In this document: positions 50,916 through 61,434 of the stretch, in pieces | How the letters are laid out: each line of letters begins with the position of its first letter | Position numbering within the stretch: the first letter of the stretch is position 1 | NCBI GenBank assembly: GCA_947502305.1 | Contig: CANMZA010000002.1 | Coordinates: 124,001 to 188,000 of the forward strand | Source of the DNA: an uncultured Erythrobacter sp. | GTDB lineage: Bacteria; Pseudomonadota; Alphaproteobacteria; Sphingomonadales; Sphingomonadaceae | Reading direction: 5' to 3' | DNA length: 64,000 nucleotides | The notes under the pieces: model-generated | What the model was told of the DNA's origin: nothing | Seen by the model: the letters and a program-made list of their open reading frames with translations, nothing else | Database searches by the model: none | Made by a program: the position numbers and the translations under genes

Positions 50916-51481
50916 TCACTGATAGAACAAAATTTGCCGTTGAAAAAGCCAAGCGGTAAGTTAGCTTCGGTAGTGCCGCCCTCAGCATCAGCCGTGCCGC
51001 TTCGGCTCATCGTCAGGATCTCACCAAAAATCAACGTGTGGTCACCGGCGGCAAAATGCGACCAGCGCCGGCATTCAATATGTGCAAGCGCCCCGCGAAT
51101 GACCGGCAAACCACTATCACCGCTCAAAAAATCGTCATCGCGCAATTGGCTATCGCCGCGCGCCGCGTAACGCTGCGCGAGCTCTGCTTGCTCAGCGCTT
51201 AGAATGCTGACTGCGAAATGGTCGGCAGTTAGGTATCGGTCAAACTGGCTCGAAGAATTTTGCAAATTCCAGCTCACGAGCATCGGGTTGAGCGACACAG
51301 AAACGAAAGAATTGACCGTCATCGCAGCTAGGCGCGCTTCCTCTGACCCGCCGGCCAAAGACCCCGTTGATACCACGCAAACACCGGTCGCGAACTGCCC
51401 CATCAATTGCCGGAACTCCGCCTGACGATTGGCGGTGTGTTCAGCGGTTGTGGGCGTCTCTAAGGACTGAGCGTCGCGCAA
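50912..51481 (-). CDS. flavin reductase family protein
   Basis: 'FRQLMGQFATGVCVVSTGS...LAAMTVNSFVSVSLNPMLVSWNLQNSSSQFD'. Confidence 0.9.
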   Translation of the reverse strand: MRDAQSLETPTTAEHTANRQAEFRQLMGQFATGVCVVSTGSLAGGSEEARLAAMTVNSFVSVSLNPMLVSWNLQNSSSQFDRYLTADHFAVSILSAEQAELAQRYAARGDSQLRDDDFLSGDSGLPVIRGALAHIECRRWSHFAAGDHTLIFGEILTMSRSGTADAEGGTTEANLPLGFFNGKFCSISE

Positions 51482-51648
51482 AAAAGGCTCCGAAGGAGTG
51501 AAAACGGGTGCCGCCTAAAGAGAGACAGCGGAGCGCCTAGAGTGGTGCTTAATCGCGCCCGTTCAACCACAGGCGGTCATTTGTCAATGAAACGCAGGAT
51601 TTGGCGCCCCAGCCATCGCCGCGAAAATCAGTGCGGCGTGCTGGTCGC

Positions 51649-53085
51649 TCAGTCCGTATCAGAAGGCTCCTGTGAGCCATCCTCAGAACCATCCCCAGAA
51701 CCGTTCCACGCGCCGCCCAGCGCCAAATTCAGCGCCACCCATTGTTCGATCCGAACCCGCCGGATAGTGACCAAATTGCGCTCCGCTGCAAACAGCCTTT
51801 GTTGGATATTGAGGACGTCGATCAAGTCCACTTCCCCTTCTGAATATTGCAATTGAGTAAGCGCATAGGCCGTGCCTGATTGTTCGGCGGCGTTTTCCAG
51901 AATGTGCTCGCGCTGGGCGAGGACTTGCACCTGATCGAGATTATCCTCTGCGTCGCGCAATGCGGACAAAGCGGTAGAAGCATAATTGGCAATGGCGGCC
52001 CTACGATTAGCGTCCGCCTCATCAACCTGTGCGCCGCGCAATCCCCCATCGAATATCGGTTGCAGGATGTTACCTGCGATAGACCACAACAGGCTGGGCC
52101 CGTTTAGAATATCAAACAAATCGGTCGATGTGCCCCCTCCCGACGCGGTGAGCGTGATCTGCGGCAATTGCGCCGCCTTCGCTTGATCAAGCCCAGCAAA
52201 GGCAGCCGCAACCCGGCGTTCAGCCGCGATCACATCAGGTCGGCGCTCCAACAATTCCGACGGCAGACCGGCGGGCGGAGGCGGCGGTGTCTCGGGCAAT
52301 TCTTGCCGCAACAATATGGCATCCGACGGATAACGGCCCAGCAGCACCTCCAGCGCCCGCCGCGCCGTCCGAGCCCCGCCTTGCGCCTGCGCCAAGCTGT
52401 CACGCGCGGATTCCAGATCGGAACCGGCAATTGCGGTGTCTTGACGTGACGCGAAACCTTCGCGGTAACGAACCCGAACAATGCGATCGATCTCGGCAAG
52501 GGCATCGACCGTGCGCCGCGCGACGCTGACCTGCTCCTGAGCCTCAATACTGGCGAAATAAGCAGAGGCAACCGCTTGTGCGAGGGCGTAGCTGGCAAAA
52601 CGCAAATCCGCCTCAACCGCCTGAGCACTTGCATAGGCGGCATTGCTGCCTGCGCGGACACGGCCCCACAAATCAGCCTCCCACGCGGCTTGCGCGGTCA
52701 CTGTGTAAACCGGATCGGTGACCGCAAAGGGTTGGGGCGAGTCGGTTTGATCAACATTGCCGACCGCGTTCACTTGCGGCAGCAGGCCAGAGCGCGCCTG
52801 CCGCGTGATTGCGCGGGCAGCATCAACAGTGGCCGCGACGGCGCGGATGTCGGGATTGTTCGCTTGCGCCTCTAGCACCAGCTGCGACAGCACCGGATCG
52901 CCAATCGCGTCGATCCAGCCGACCCGAACCGCCCCCGGCTGCGCCCCGTCGACGACCCAAGTTTCAGGTAATTTGGGCAAGCTTTCCGCGGTCGCCGCAG
53001 CGACATCCTCATCATTGCTGAGCGTGGCGCAAGCCGGCAAGCTCGCCAAAGCGGCAACCAAAGCTGTCACGCGAAGATGTTTCAT
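51649..53085 (-). CDS. RND efflux outer membrane factor (NodT/TolC family)
   Basis: Lipobox 'ALASLPACATL'; paired OEP repeats 'NPDIRAVAATVDAARAITRQARSGLLPQV', 'LLERRPDVIAAERRVAAAFAGLDQAKAAQLPQI'. Confidence 0.93.
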   Translation of the reverse strand: MKHLRVTALVAALASLPACATLSNDEDVAAATAESLPKLPETWVVDGAQPGAVRVGWIDAIGDPVLSQLVLEAQANNPDIRAVAATVDAARAITRQARSGLLPQVNAVGNVDQTDSPQPFAVTDPVYTVTAQAAWEADLWGRVRAGSNAAYASAQAVEADLRFASYALAQAVASAYFASIEAQEQVSVARRTVDALAEIDRIVRVRYREGFASRQDTAIAGSDLESARDSLAQAQGGARTARRALEVLLGRYPSDAILLRQELPETPPPPPAGLPSELLERRPDVIAAERRVAAAFAGLDQAKAAQLPQITLTASGGGTSTDLFDILNGPSLLWSIAGNILQPIFDGGLRGAQVDEADANRRAAIANYASTALSALRDAEDNLDQVQVLAQREHILENAAEQSGTAYALTQLQYSEGEVDLIDVLNIQQRLFAAERNLVTIRRVRIEQWVALNLALGGAWNGSGDGSEDGSQEPSDTD

Positions 53086-56000
53086 GCCGCCGCCCCCTTT
53101 GCCGTTTCATCAGCGCCAATCCCAAAAACCGCCGCATAGACGACAGGGATCACCACCAATGTCAGCGCCGTCGCAAAACTAAGCCCGAAAACCAGCACCA
53201 CCGCCATGGATTGAAAAAACGCATCGAAGAATAGTGGGATGACCCCCAAAACCGTTGTCCCCGATCCCAACAGCACGGGCCGAACCCGGCTCGCCGCGCT
53301 ATCAACCAATGCGTCGAAACGCGGCTTGCCCTCCTCAATTTCAAGGTCGGTCTGATCCACTAACACAATCGCGTTTTTAATCAGCAGTCCGGCAAGCGAT
53401 AGCACGCCAAGGATCGCCATAAATTCAAACGGCACGCCCATCACGATCAGGCCAAACACAACGCCCACCAAAGACAGCGGCACCACCGACCAGATTACCA
53501 AAGGTTGCCGCAAGGCATTGAACAACAAAATCACCACGAGAATCATCGCACCAAACCCAAATGGGATTGCGCTGGCCAATTGGTCGTTCGCTTCGGCGCT
53601 GCTACCGGATTCGCCGTCCCATGTTAGCGAATAGCCCGGCGGCAGCGGGATCGCCTCCACCAAAGGCTCCACCCGCGCTTGTAAATCGCCTGCCAAAACG
53701 CCGGGCGCAGGGTCGGCCTGCGCCTTGATTGACCAGACATTGTCGGTCCGGCGCAGGCGGCTATCGCGCCATACGGTTTCGATCCCGTCTGTCACTTGCT
53801 CGATTGGCACGGCTGCGCCGCTTGGAGAAATGACAAGGATCGATCCCATATTAGCGACCCCTTGCCGTTCATTGGCGGGGGCCCGAGACATGATCGGGAT
53901 CAGGTCGTCATTCTCTCTGTAAATGCCGACCTGTTGCCCGGCATAATTGCGCGCCAATGCCGCGCCGACATCAGACCGACTGACGCCAGACAGACGGCCT
54001 TTGACCTCGGAATATATCGGCTCAATCGTCGGCACGGGTTGGCGCCAATTGTCTTTGATCGCAATCGCTCCGCCATCGGCGTGATAGATTTCCTGTGCCT
54101 GCCGCGCGAGGCCCCTAAGCACCGCCGGATCAGGCCCAGCAAAGGTCGCCTCCACTTTAGACCCGCCGCCCGGCCCAAGGACGAACCGCCAAACCTTGCC
54201 TTGTGCCTGTCCAAAATTGGCATCGATATGCGACTGCACCTCAGGGATGAGCGTATCGAGCCGCTCATAATCATCCAGCTTAACCAACAATTGGCCGTAG
54301 GCGGGATTGGAGCTCTCAAACTGATAGGTCAGCATATAGCGCAAGGTGCCCCGCCCCACGAGCGTGTGGACGTGATCGACCCCGTCGAGGGTGGAGATAT
54401 ATTCTTGAAGCTCACGCATGTCAGCGTCAGTGGCGGCGATATCTGTGCCCTCTGGCAACCAATAATCGACCACCATTTGCGGTGTTGTGGATGCGGGGAA
54501 AAAGCCGGGCGTCACAAAACCAAACCCCGCCACCGATGCTGCGAATAAAGCAACCGCGCCGCCAAGCGTGGCGTATCGCAGGTTCACCAGCCGCGCGACC
54601 AGCCGTTTAAACGCCGCCATTGCGCGCCCTTCGGCTTTTTCTTCCAACGGTGTACCACCAGCCCCTTCGTGGCATTGATCCTCAACCGATTTGAACAAGA
54701 TTGAACACAGGAACGGCGTCAGCGTGATCGCAAAAATCCAACTGTAGAGCAGCGAGATCAGGATCACCCAAAACAGATCGCCGGTAAATTCCGCGGTATC
54801 GCCGGGGGCCAGACCGATCGGGGCAAAGGCCAGAATGCCAACGACCGTTCCGCCAAGCAGAGGCCACATCGACCGGCGCACCACATCGCTGGCAATGTCG
54901 ACAATTTTGCGCCCGCGTTGGCAGCCTGTCAGGATACCGTCCGTCACCACGATCGCATTGTCGACCAGCATCCCCAAGGCAATGATCAACGCACCCAGCG
55001 AAATCCGGTGCATCGGGATATTGCCCATATACATGGTGCCCAAGGTTGCCGCGATAGTCAGGACCAAGCCGACCCCGATCACCAGCCCCGATTTAAAGCC
55101 CATAAATACAAACAATGTGCCGATAACAATTGCCAATGCGATCACCACATTGACGACAAAATCAGACACGGATTTCTCGACGATCTTGCCCTGATTGTAA
55201 AATTCATGAAGCACAATGCCAGCCGGCTTTTGCGCTTCCAATTGTGTCAACCGGGCCGCCAGCGCTTGTTCCACCGCCACGACGTTCGACCCAGAAACCG
55301 CCGCAATGCCCATCACCAGAGCGGGTTCACCGTCATAATAGGTCAAAAACTCAGCAGGTTCGCGCAGGCCCCGCGACACTTGTGCAATATCGCGCAATTG
55401 CACGACCCGCCCGCCGCCAGAGGATACCAGCAGGTTAGAGATCGCCTCAACCGAATCGATATCGCCGCTGGGCGAGATGACCAGCCTTTGTCCATCCACC
55501 TCGACCGAACCGCCAGCGACAACCGTATTTTGAGTAGAGAGCTGGTCAAAAATGGCGTTTACCGTTGTACCCAGCGCGGCCGCATTTTGGCGTGTGATCT
55601 CAACATAGATCACCTCATCTTGCTCGCCCGCAATATTGATTTTGCCAATGCCGGGAACAGCCAGCAATTCTTGGCGCAGCACTTTGCCGTAACTGCGCAG
55701 CTCTGCCATTGAATAGCCATCACCGGTCAGCACATAATAGATGCCAAACACATCGCCGAACTCATCGAAAACTTGGCTTGTGCCCGTGCCCGGCGGCAAT
55801 TCGGCGGCGGCATCGCGGACTTTGTTTCGCAATTTGGTCCAAATGATTTGCAGGTCTTCGCGGGTCGGCGATTCTTCAAATTTGATCTCAACCGAAATTT
55901 CCGAGAACCCCGCCGACGAGACAGAGCGGATTTCTTTCACCTCCGCCATGTCCTGCAACGCCTCTTCGAGCGGGGCGGAAACCTCGCGCGCGACTTCTTC

Positions 56001-56168
56001 GGGGCTGCCGCCGGGATAGGGGGTGAAAATTTGCGCCTGGCGGATCGTGAATTCTGGATCTTCAAAACGCGGCATATTCGAATAGGCGTACCAACCTGCA
56101 AATAGAGAAAGCCCGACCACCAGCCACATGATCAGCCGGTTGCGGATTGAATAGGCGGCAATGTCCAC
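53082..56168 (-). CDS. RND efflux permease (AcrB/HAE family)
   Basis: 1028 aa; 'FEDPEFTIRQAQIFTPYPGGSPEEVAREVSAPLEEAL', 'LGALIIALGMLVDNAIVV'. Confidence 0.95.
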   Translation of the reverse strand: MDIAAYSIRNRLIMWLVVGLSLFAGWYAYSNMPRFEDPEFTIRQAQIFTPYPGGSPEEVAREVSAPLEEALQDMAEVKEIRSVSSAGFSEISVEIKFEESPTREDLQIIWTKLRNKVRDAAAELPPGTGTSQVFDEFGDVFGIYYVLTGDGYSMAELRSYGKVLRQELLAVPGIGKINIAGEQDEVIYVEITRQNAAALGTTVNAIFDQLSTQNTVVAGGSVEVDGQRLVISPSGDIDSVEAISNLLVSSGGGRVVQLRDIAQVSRGLREPAEFLTYYDGEPALVMGIAAVSGSNVVAVEQALAARLTQLEAQKPAGIVLHEFYNQGKIVEKSVSDFVVNVVIALAIVIGTLFVFMGFKSGLVIGVGLVLTIAATLGTMYMGNIPMHRISLGALIIALGMLVDNAIVVTDGILTGCQRGRKIVDIASDVVRRSMWPLLGGTVVGILAFAPIGLAPGDTAEFTGDLFWVILISLLYSWIFAITLTPFLCSILFKSVEDQCHEGAGGTPLEEKAEGRAMAAFKRLVARLVNLRYATLGGAVALFAASVAGFGFVTPGFFPASTTPQMVVDYWLPEGTDIAATDADMRELQEYISTLDGVDHVHTLVGRGTLRYMLTYQFESSNPAYGQLLVKLDDYERLDTLIPEVQSHIDANFGQAQGKVWRFVLGPGGGSKVEATFAGPDPAVLRGLARQAQEIYHADGGAIAIKDNWRQPVPTIEPIYSEVKGRLSGVSRSDVGAALARNYAGQQVGIYRENDDLIPIMSRAPANERQGVANMGSILVISPSGAAVPIEQVTDGIETVWRDSRLRRTDNVWSIKAQADPAPGVLAGDLQARVEPLVEAIPLPPGYSLTWDGESGSSAEANDQLASAIPFGFGAMILVVILLFNALRQPLVIWSVVPLSLVGVVFGLIVMGVPFEFMAILGVLSLAGLLIKNAIVLVDQTDLEIEEGKPRFDALVDSAASRVRPVLLGSGTTVLGVIPLFFDAFFQSMAVVLVFGLSFATALTLVVIPVVYAAVFGIGADETAKGAAA

Positions 56169-56180
56169 CGTGCGCTGCCG

Positions 56181-57254
56181 TTAATCCTGCCAGGGGCGCA
56201 CACGGTCCCCTGCTTGCAAATAGGCGCCGCCAGCCGCGACAATCGTGTCGCCAATATCCAGACCGCCGGTCACGATCAGCATTTCGCCAACCCCATCCTC
56301 CAGTTGAACCTCGCGCCGCTCCAACACTTTATCCGGCCCGGTCACCGCCCAGACATAGCGCGATGCACCCTCTGCCATCACCGCCGATAGCGGCACCGCA
56401 ACCCCGCGCGCGCTGTCATCGACGCCCAAATCTTCTGTTTCAAAGAACAAGGTCGCCGTCATGCCGGTCAGAACGACCAGCTCAGCAGGCGGCTGAAATT
56501 CGAAATGCGCTTCAAACGTCTGCGTAGATGTATCCGCTTGGCCTACCGCTTCCCTGAAAGCGGCGCTGAAACGTTGCCCTGGGGCGGCGTCCAACTCGAC
56601 CTCAACATTGAAGTATCGAACTTGATTGGAATTGAGCACGAAGCTGGCAGGCACATTGACCACCGCCTCGACAGCGCGGCTCTGCAAAACAAGCACCGGT
56701 TGTTGCGGAGCGACATTTTGGAATTGTTCAACATTGGTCCGGCCCACGCCGCCGCTAAACGGAGCGCGCAGCACCGTGTCGGACAGATTTTTGCGTGCCG
56801 TATCCAGCGACGCCTGAGCAACTTGTAATTGCGCCTCGCGGTTTTCGACAACGCTGCGCGAGATCGCGTCTTCTTCAATCAATCGTAAGGCGCGCTGATA
56901 TTCGCTTTCGGCATTGGTGTATTGCGCCTCTGCCTGGGCCAAGGCCGCCTGAAAACTGCGCGCATCCAAACGGGCAATCACATCGCCACGCTGAAACCGG
57001 GCGCCGTCGATGACATTCCATTCGGTGATCTGGCCGCCGACCTGAAACGCCAGATCCGTGTTTCTAACAGAGCGAACCACCGCTGGCAGGCTGCTGGAGG
57101 CTTGGTTCGAAGCCTGCGCCAAAGTCAGCAATTTTGCCGGACGCGGCGGCGCCGGGCCATCCTCTTCCGGCACAATCCCGCAAGAGGCAAGCAAAGAGGC
57201 GGCGCAAAACACCGCGAAAACCCTGAAGCGTCTAAGTACCGGAGAATTCACCAA
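56181..57254 (-). CDS. RND efflux periplasmic adaptor
   Basis: Lipobox 'SLLASCGIVP'; 'FQVGGQITEWNVIDGARFQRGDVIARLDARSFQAALAQAEAQY'. Confidence 0.93.
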   Translation of the reverse strand: MVNSPVLRRFRVFAVFCAASLLASCGIVPEEDGPAPPRPAKLLTLAQASNQASSSLPAVVRSVRNTDLAFQVGGQITEWNVIDGARFQRGDVIARLDARSFQAALAQAEAQYTNAESEYQRALRLIEEDAISRSVVENREAQLQVAQASLDTARKNLSDTVLRAPFSGGVGRTNVEQFQNVAPQQPVLVLQSRAVEAVVNVPASFVLNSNQVRYFNVEVELDAAPGQRFSAAFREAVGQADTSTQTFEAHFEFQPPAELVVLTGMTATLFFETEDLGVDDSARGVAVPLSAVMAEGASRYVWAVTGPDKVLERREVQLEDGVGEMLIVTGGLDIGDTIVAAGGAYLQAGDRVRPWQD

Positions 57255-57433
57255 AATCTCCTCTAGAAAGCAGCGCAGACAGCGCGGCTATTCATGATGC
57301 CTATAGCGCCGTGCATGATTCGGCAAAGCCTGCATAAACAAACCCCTGCAAATGTGCGCGTTTCTCGGGCACTTAAGCGCCCACGGCGCGTTCCTTACAC
57401 CAACAAAGCAATTCCATTTTAGGTGACGGGTAA

Positions 57434-58639
57434 ATGATCAACCGAGTTAGCGAAGCTCTCAAAGACTTCCTCAAACAGGAAAGCGCCGGCGGGATTGTTT
57501 TGATCATCGCTGCGGCGCTGGCCCTGATCATTGCCAACACGCCGTTGGCTCCGGCCTATTTTGGCACTTTGGAAACCAAACTGAACGTGTCGTTCGGATC
57601 GTTTGAGATCAACAAGGCACTGCTTTTGTGGATCAATGACGGGCTGATGGCAATCTTCTTTTTCCTCATCGGGCTGGAGGTGAAGCGGGAGATAATCAAC
57701 GGACAATTGTCGAGCTGGGACAAGGCTTCATTGCCATTGGCCGCGGCGGTTGGCGGGATGGCCATTCCGGCGCTAATTTATGTGGGTTTCAACTACAATT
57801 CTCCTGAAAGCATCGGCGGCTGGGCCATTCCAGCGGCGACCGATATTGCCTTTGCCTTGGGCATTTTGTCGCTGCTCGGGCCGCGTGTGCCGGTTGCGAT
57901 GAAGGCTTTGTTGCTGGCCATCGCGGTCATCGACGATATTGGCGCAATCACGGTGATCGCGCTGTTTTACACTGGCGAGATTAAACTCGACATGCTGATT
58001 GGCGGTGGCATTTCACTGGCGCTGCTATTCGCCTTGGGCCGGATGCGTATTTCCTCCACCATTCCTTATGTCTTGTTGACGGTGGTAATGTGGGTCTTTG
58101 TGCTCAAATCCGGGGTCCATGCGACGCTCGCTGGTGTTACGGCGGCGATGATGGTTCCGATGGTCGCGCGCGACGGATCGCGGATGCTTGAACATATGGA
58201 ACACGGCCTGCACGCTTGGGTCGCCTTTCTCATCATTCCGATCTTTGGATTTGCCAATGCCGGGGTCAGCTTGATCGGCATCTCGCCGGCGGACTTGATG
58301 CAACCTTTGCCGCTGGGCATCGCGCTGGGTCTGCTAATCGGGAAACAAATCGGCATTGTCGGCTTTGCGTGGCTGGCGGTGAAGTCCGGTTTTGCAAAAT
58401 TGCCGGACGGGGTCGGCTGGCGCAAAATCCACGGCCTGTCTTTGCTGGCGGCGATTGGTTTCACGATGAGCCTGTTTATCGGCAACCTTGCCTTTGACGA
58501 TCCGGCTCAGGTTGATGCGGTAAAACTGGGCGTCTTGTCAGGATCGCTAGTGGCGGCGCTGGCCGGTTTCTTTATGCTCAAATCAGCGTTACCGGATGAG
58601 GATCCGGATAACAAAACGGACCAAGAAACCGCCGATTAA
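57434..58639 (+). CDS. nhaA: Na+/H+ antiporter NhaA
   Basis: 'ALLLWINDGLMAIFFFLIGLEVKREI', 'GGWAIPAATDIAFALGILSLLG', 'VIDDIGAITVIALFY'. Confidence 0.97.
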   Translation: MINRVSEALKDFLKQESAGGIVLIIAAALALIIANTPLAPAYFGTLETKLNVSFGSFEINKALLLWINDGLMAIFFFLIGLEVKREIINGQLSSWDKASLPLAAAVGGMAIPALIYVGFNYNSPESIGGWAIPAATDIAFALGILSLLGPRVPVAMKALLLAIAVIDDIGAITVIALFYTGEIKLDMLIGGGISLALLFALGRMRISSTIPYVLLTVVMWVFVLKSGVHATLAGVTAAMMVPMVARDGSRMLEHMEHGLHAWVAFLIIPIFGFANAGVSLIGISPADLMQPLPLGIALGLLIGKQIGIVGFAWLAVKSGFAKLPDGVGWRKIHGLSLLAAIGFTMSLFIGNLAFDDPAQVDAVKLGVLSGSLVAALAGFFMLKSALPDEDPDNKTDQETAD

Positions 58640-58652
58640 GGACCAAATTTCC

Positions 58653-59543
58653 ATGCCAGAGCCCGGTCAACCCGTCACCCGCACCATCCGGGTGAACGGC
58701 ATTTCCCTGACCTACTACGAATGGCGCGGGAAACCTGGCAATCAGGAACCGCCGCTGCTTTTTGCGCATGCAACCGGGTTTCACGGGCGCACTTTTGACG
58801 CAATTGCCGAACAATTTCCGGATCGCCGCGTTCTGTCGCTCGACCTGCGCGGACATGGGCGCAGCGAAGGCGAACCGATCACCGATTGGCGCGCCATGTC
58901 GGATGATGTGAACGGCTTTCTGGATCAGCTGCGGATCCGCCGCGCAGTTGGGATTGGTCATTCGATGGGCGCGCACACATTGGTGCAATGCGCTTCGGAA
59001 AAACCAGAGGCTTTCAGCCGCCTTGTGTTGTTTGATCCAGTCATCCTTGCCCCGGAATATTACAGCGAAGGCGGCGCGCAATTCACCTCAGACGCGCCGC
59101 ATCCCGCAATCCGGCGCAAACGCGATTTTGATTCGCCAGAGGCGATGATGGAACGGTTTGCCCCGCGCGATCCTTATTTGCTGTTTAACCCGCGCGTGTT
59201 TGAGGATTACTGCCGTTACGGCCTAACTGAAGTCGGCAATACTGGCGGCGACAAAGGCGGTTATACCCTTGCGTGCTCGCCAGAAATGGAGGCCAGTGTC
59301 TATGGCTCCAGCCGCAGCAACTCCGGCATTCACGATGCGGCGCGAAAAGTGGATGTTCCCGCTTTGGTGGTACGCGCAAAGCAGACCGATTTGATGGATT
59401 TCAAGAGCTCACCGACTTGGCCCAAACTGGCCAGCCTGTTGCCGCAGGGCACAGATATGCCGCGCCCTGACCGCACCCATTTCCATCCATTCGAAGACCC
59501 CGATGACGCGGCACAGATCATCGCGGATTTTTGCGCCGCTTAA
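58653..59543 (+). CDS. alpha/beta hydrolase
   Basis: 'LLFAHATGFHGRTFDAIAEQFPDRRVLSLDLRGHGRSEG', 'VGIGHSMGAHTLVQ'. Confidence 0.9.
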   Translation: MPEPGQPVTRTIRVNGISLTYYEWRGKPGNQEPPLLFAHATGFHGRTFDAIAEQFPDRRVLSLDLRGHGRSEGEPITDWRAMSDDVNGFLDQLRIRRAVGIGHSMGAHTLVQCASEKPEAFSRLVLFDPVILAPEYYSEGGAQFTSDAPHPAIRRKRDFDSPEAMMERFAPRDPYLLFNPRVFEDYCRYGLTEVGNTGGDKGGYTLACSPEMEASVYGSSRSNSGIHDAARKVDVPALVVRAKQTDLMDFKSSPTWPKLASLLPQGTDMPRPDRTHFHPFEDPDDAAQIIADFCAA

Positions 59544-59953
59544 GCAGCGATTGGCGTTTTAGCCGCCGCTGCTGCTGCGACTGCCGCGCCGAGCAAATCG
59601 GAAAAATCGCCGCGCGCCTGCGCCAATTCGGCAAAAGAGGCGCGCCGCATATTGCTTGAGATCGTCGCCGCCAATCCGCCATAAAATTGCACCATCGGCC
59701 CATGCAGCGGATTATCTGGCGCCACACTGCGCGCCAACCACAAGGCGATGCCATGCGCCCGCGACAAAGGCTCGCCCGGCATTTTGTCAGGCGCGCGTTC
59801 TAAAGCGAGCAGAGCTTGGCTCAAGGCCGATACGGCTTCCTCCAGACAGATCAGCGTCAGATCTTGGCCAGAGGATGCCTCTATCCGCGCATCAAGATCG
59901 ACCCGGCGATAGGCAGCGGCAGCGCCCGAAGCGCCTTTAGGTAATCCCTTCAT
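59540..59953 (-). CDS. fliS: flagellar export chaperone FliS-like
   Basis: Small helical protein immediately after fliD; 'AAAYRRVDLDARIEASSGQDLTLICLEEAVSALSQA'. Confidence 0.7.
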   Translation of the reverse strand: MKGLPKGASGAAAAYRRVDLDARIEASSGQDLTLICLEEAVSALSQALLALERAPDKMPGEPLSRAHGIALWLARSVAPDNPLHGPMVQFYGGLAATISSNMRRASFAELAQARGDFSDLLGAAVAAAAAAKTPIAA

Positions 59954-59970
59954 CGTCTCTGCTCCGCGGC

Positions 59971-61404
59971 TCAATTGCTGCCGTTCCAAGCGGCGATTTG
60001 CTGCTCAAGGAAACTCAATGTCGATTGCGATGTTGAAATCTGGCTTTGCGCCGCGATCAGATCGCGGGTCAGGCGCGTACGCAGGCTCTCTTGTTGTCCG
60101 GCGATCCGCTCTAGCCGATCGTCATTATTTTCAATCAACGCCTCATATCGCTCAAGCGAGCCGCCCAGTGATCCCGGATCACTCCTTAGCGAATTATCGC
60201 GCGCAAAATTGTCGATCGTCGCAAACACGCCCGTTGCCCCGACTGTAAACATCGCCGCGACCCCATCAGGATTGGCGGTCAGCGCGGCGGTTAAACGCGC
60301 CTCATCAAACGCAAATGTCCCATCCGTATTCAGCGACAGGCCCAAATCGTTCAACGTCGAAGGCTCACCCTCTGCCGCCCCCGGCATAATTATATCGCTG
60401 GTGAGGCGGCCCAGATCCCGCTTCAATTCGCGCGCCCCCGGATCATTGCCCAATGTCCCCCCCAGCGCGGCGGCTTCGTCGTTGAGCAGATCGGCAATGT
60501 TGTTCAGCGCAGCGGTAAAATCAGTCATCACGCTGGTGATGGCAGCGGGGTTATTGGCGAAGCTGATCGTGGTTGGGTCGCCAATATTGGTGCCGGTCAA
60601 GTTTAACCCGATCCCTTCTGGCAGACCGGTGACAGTGTTGCTGGCGCTGCGCATTTCCACTGAATCCAGTTCAAACACCGCGTCGCGCGCAGTCTGCCGC
60701 AGCTCGCCCGCATCGCTGGATGGCTGCCAAGACAGGTAAGAAAGGTAACCGGGGTTCGCCAACGGCAAGAGCGCGCTGCTTTGTCCCTCCACAGTGAAGC
60801 CGTTTTGAGCCCCTTCCGCCCCCTTGATCACCAATTGCGCGCCATCGGTGCCATCGGCAACATAAGCGTCCAGCGCCCCGCCGCTTTGCGAAGTAATTTT
60901 CGCCGCGAGGCTGGCCAATGTGTCCGTATCCGAAACCGAAATTTCGAGCGGGGTTGACCCCGCATCTTCGGTGAAATTAGCACCGTCCACTTCGCCGTAA
61001 CGAATCCGCAAAGTGCCTTCTCCGACAAGGTCGGTGCTTTCGGTGTAGCTTTGCGAAACCAGCGTCTGGCTGTCGGCCAATTGACTAACCTCCAGCGAAT
61101 AGGTGCCCGTTGGCGTCAAGCCCGGCGTGGTGGTCACATCCGCCACAAATGGATTGCCTATTGTGGCGGTTGGTGAAAGATCACCTGTACGAACGCGGTC
61201 GCCCAAGGCGCTGGCCAAATCGGTCAGCGCGCTGCGGATCAGAGAGGCCGAAGAAATCCGCGCCTCCAGAGTCTCATTGCGCGTTTGCAGCGTTTGACGT
61301 TGGAACGAATAGGTAGCCTCTGACAAATCGTCGGCAAGCTGCGTGAAATCCACGCCGCTGCCTGCGCCAAAAGCATTGATGATAGAAGAGCCGACATTAT
61401 CCAT
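59971..61404 (-). CDS. fliD: flagellar filament capping protein FliD
   Basis: 'IINAFGAGSGVDFTQLADDLSEATY', 'ITSQSGGALDAYVADGTDGAQLVIKGAEGAQNGF', C-terminal coiled coil. Confidence 0.9.
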   Translation of the reverse strand: MDNVGSSIINAFGAGSGVDFTQLADDLSEATYSFQRQTLQTRNETLEARISSASLIRSALTDLASALGDRVRTGDLSPTATIGNPFVADVTTTPGLTPTGTYSLEVSQLADSQTLVSQSYTESTDLVGEGTLRIRYGEVDGANFTEDAGSTPLEISVSDTDTLASLAAKITSQSGGALDAYVADGTDGAQLVIKGAEGAQNGFTVEGQSSALLPLANPGYLSYLSWQPSSDAGELRQTARDAVFELDSVEMRSASNTVTGLPEGIGLNLTGTNIGDPTTISFANNPAAITSVMTDFTAALNNIADLLNDEAAALGGTLGNDPGARELKRDLGRLTSDIIMPGAAEGEPSTLNDLGLSLNTDGTFAFDEARLTAALTANPDGVAAMFTVGATGVFATIDNFARDNSLRSDPGSLGGSLERYEALIENNDDRLERIAGQQESLRTRLTRDLIAAQSQISTSQSTLSFLEQQIAAWNGSN

Positions 61405-61434
61405 GCCCCTAAGAACGGCAATTGGGGCGAAGGT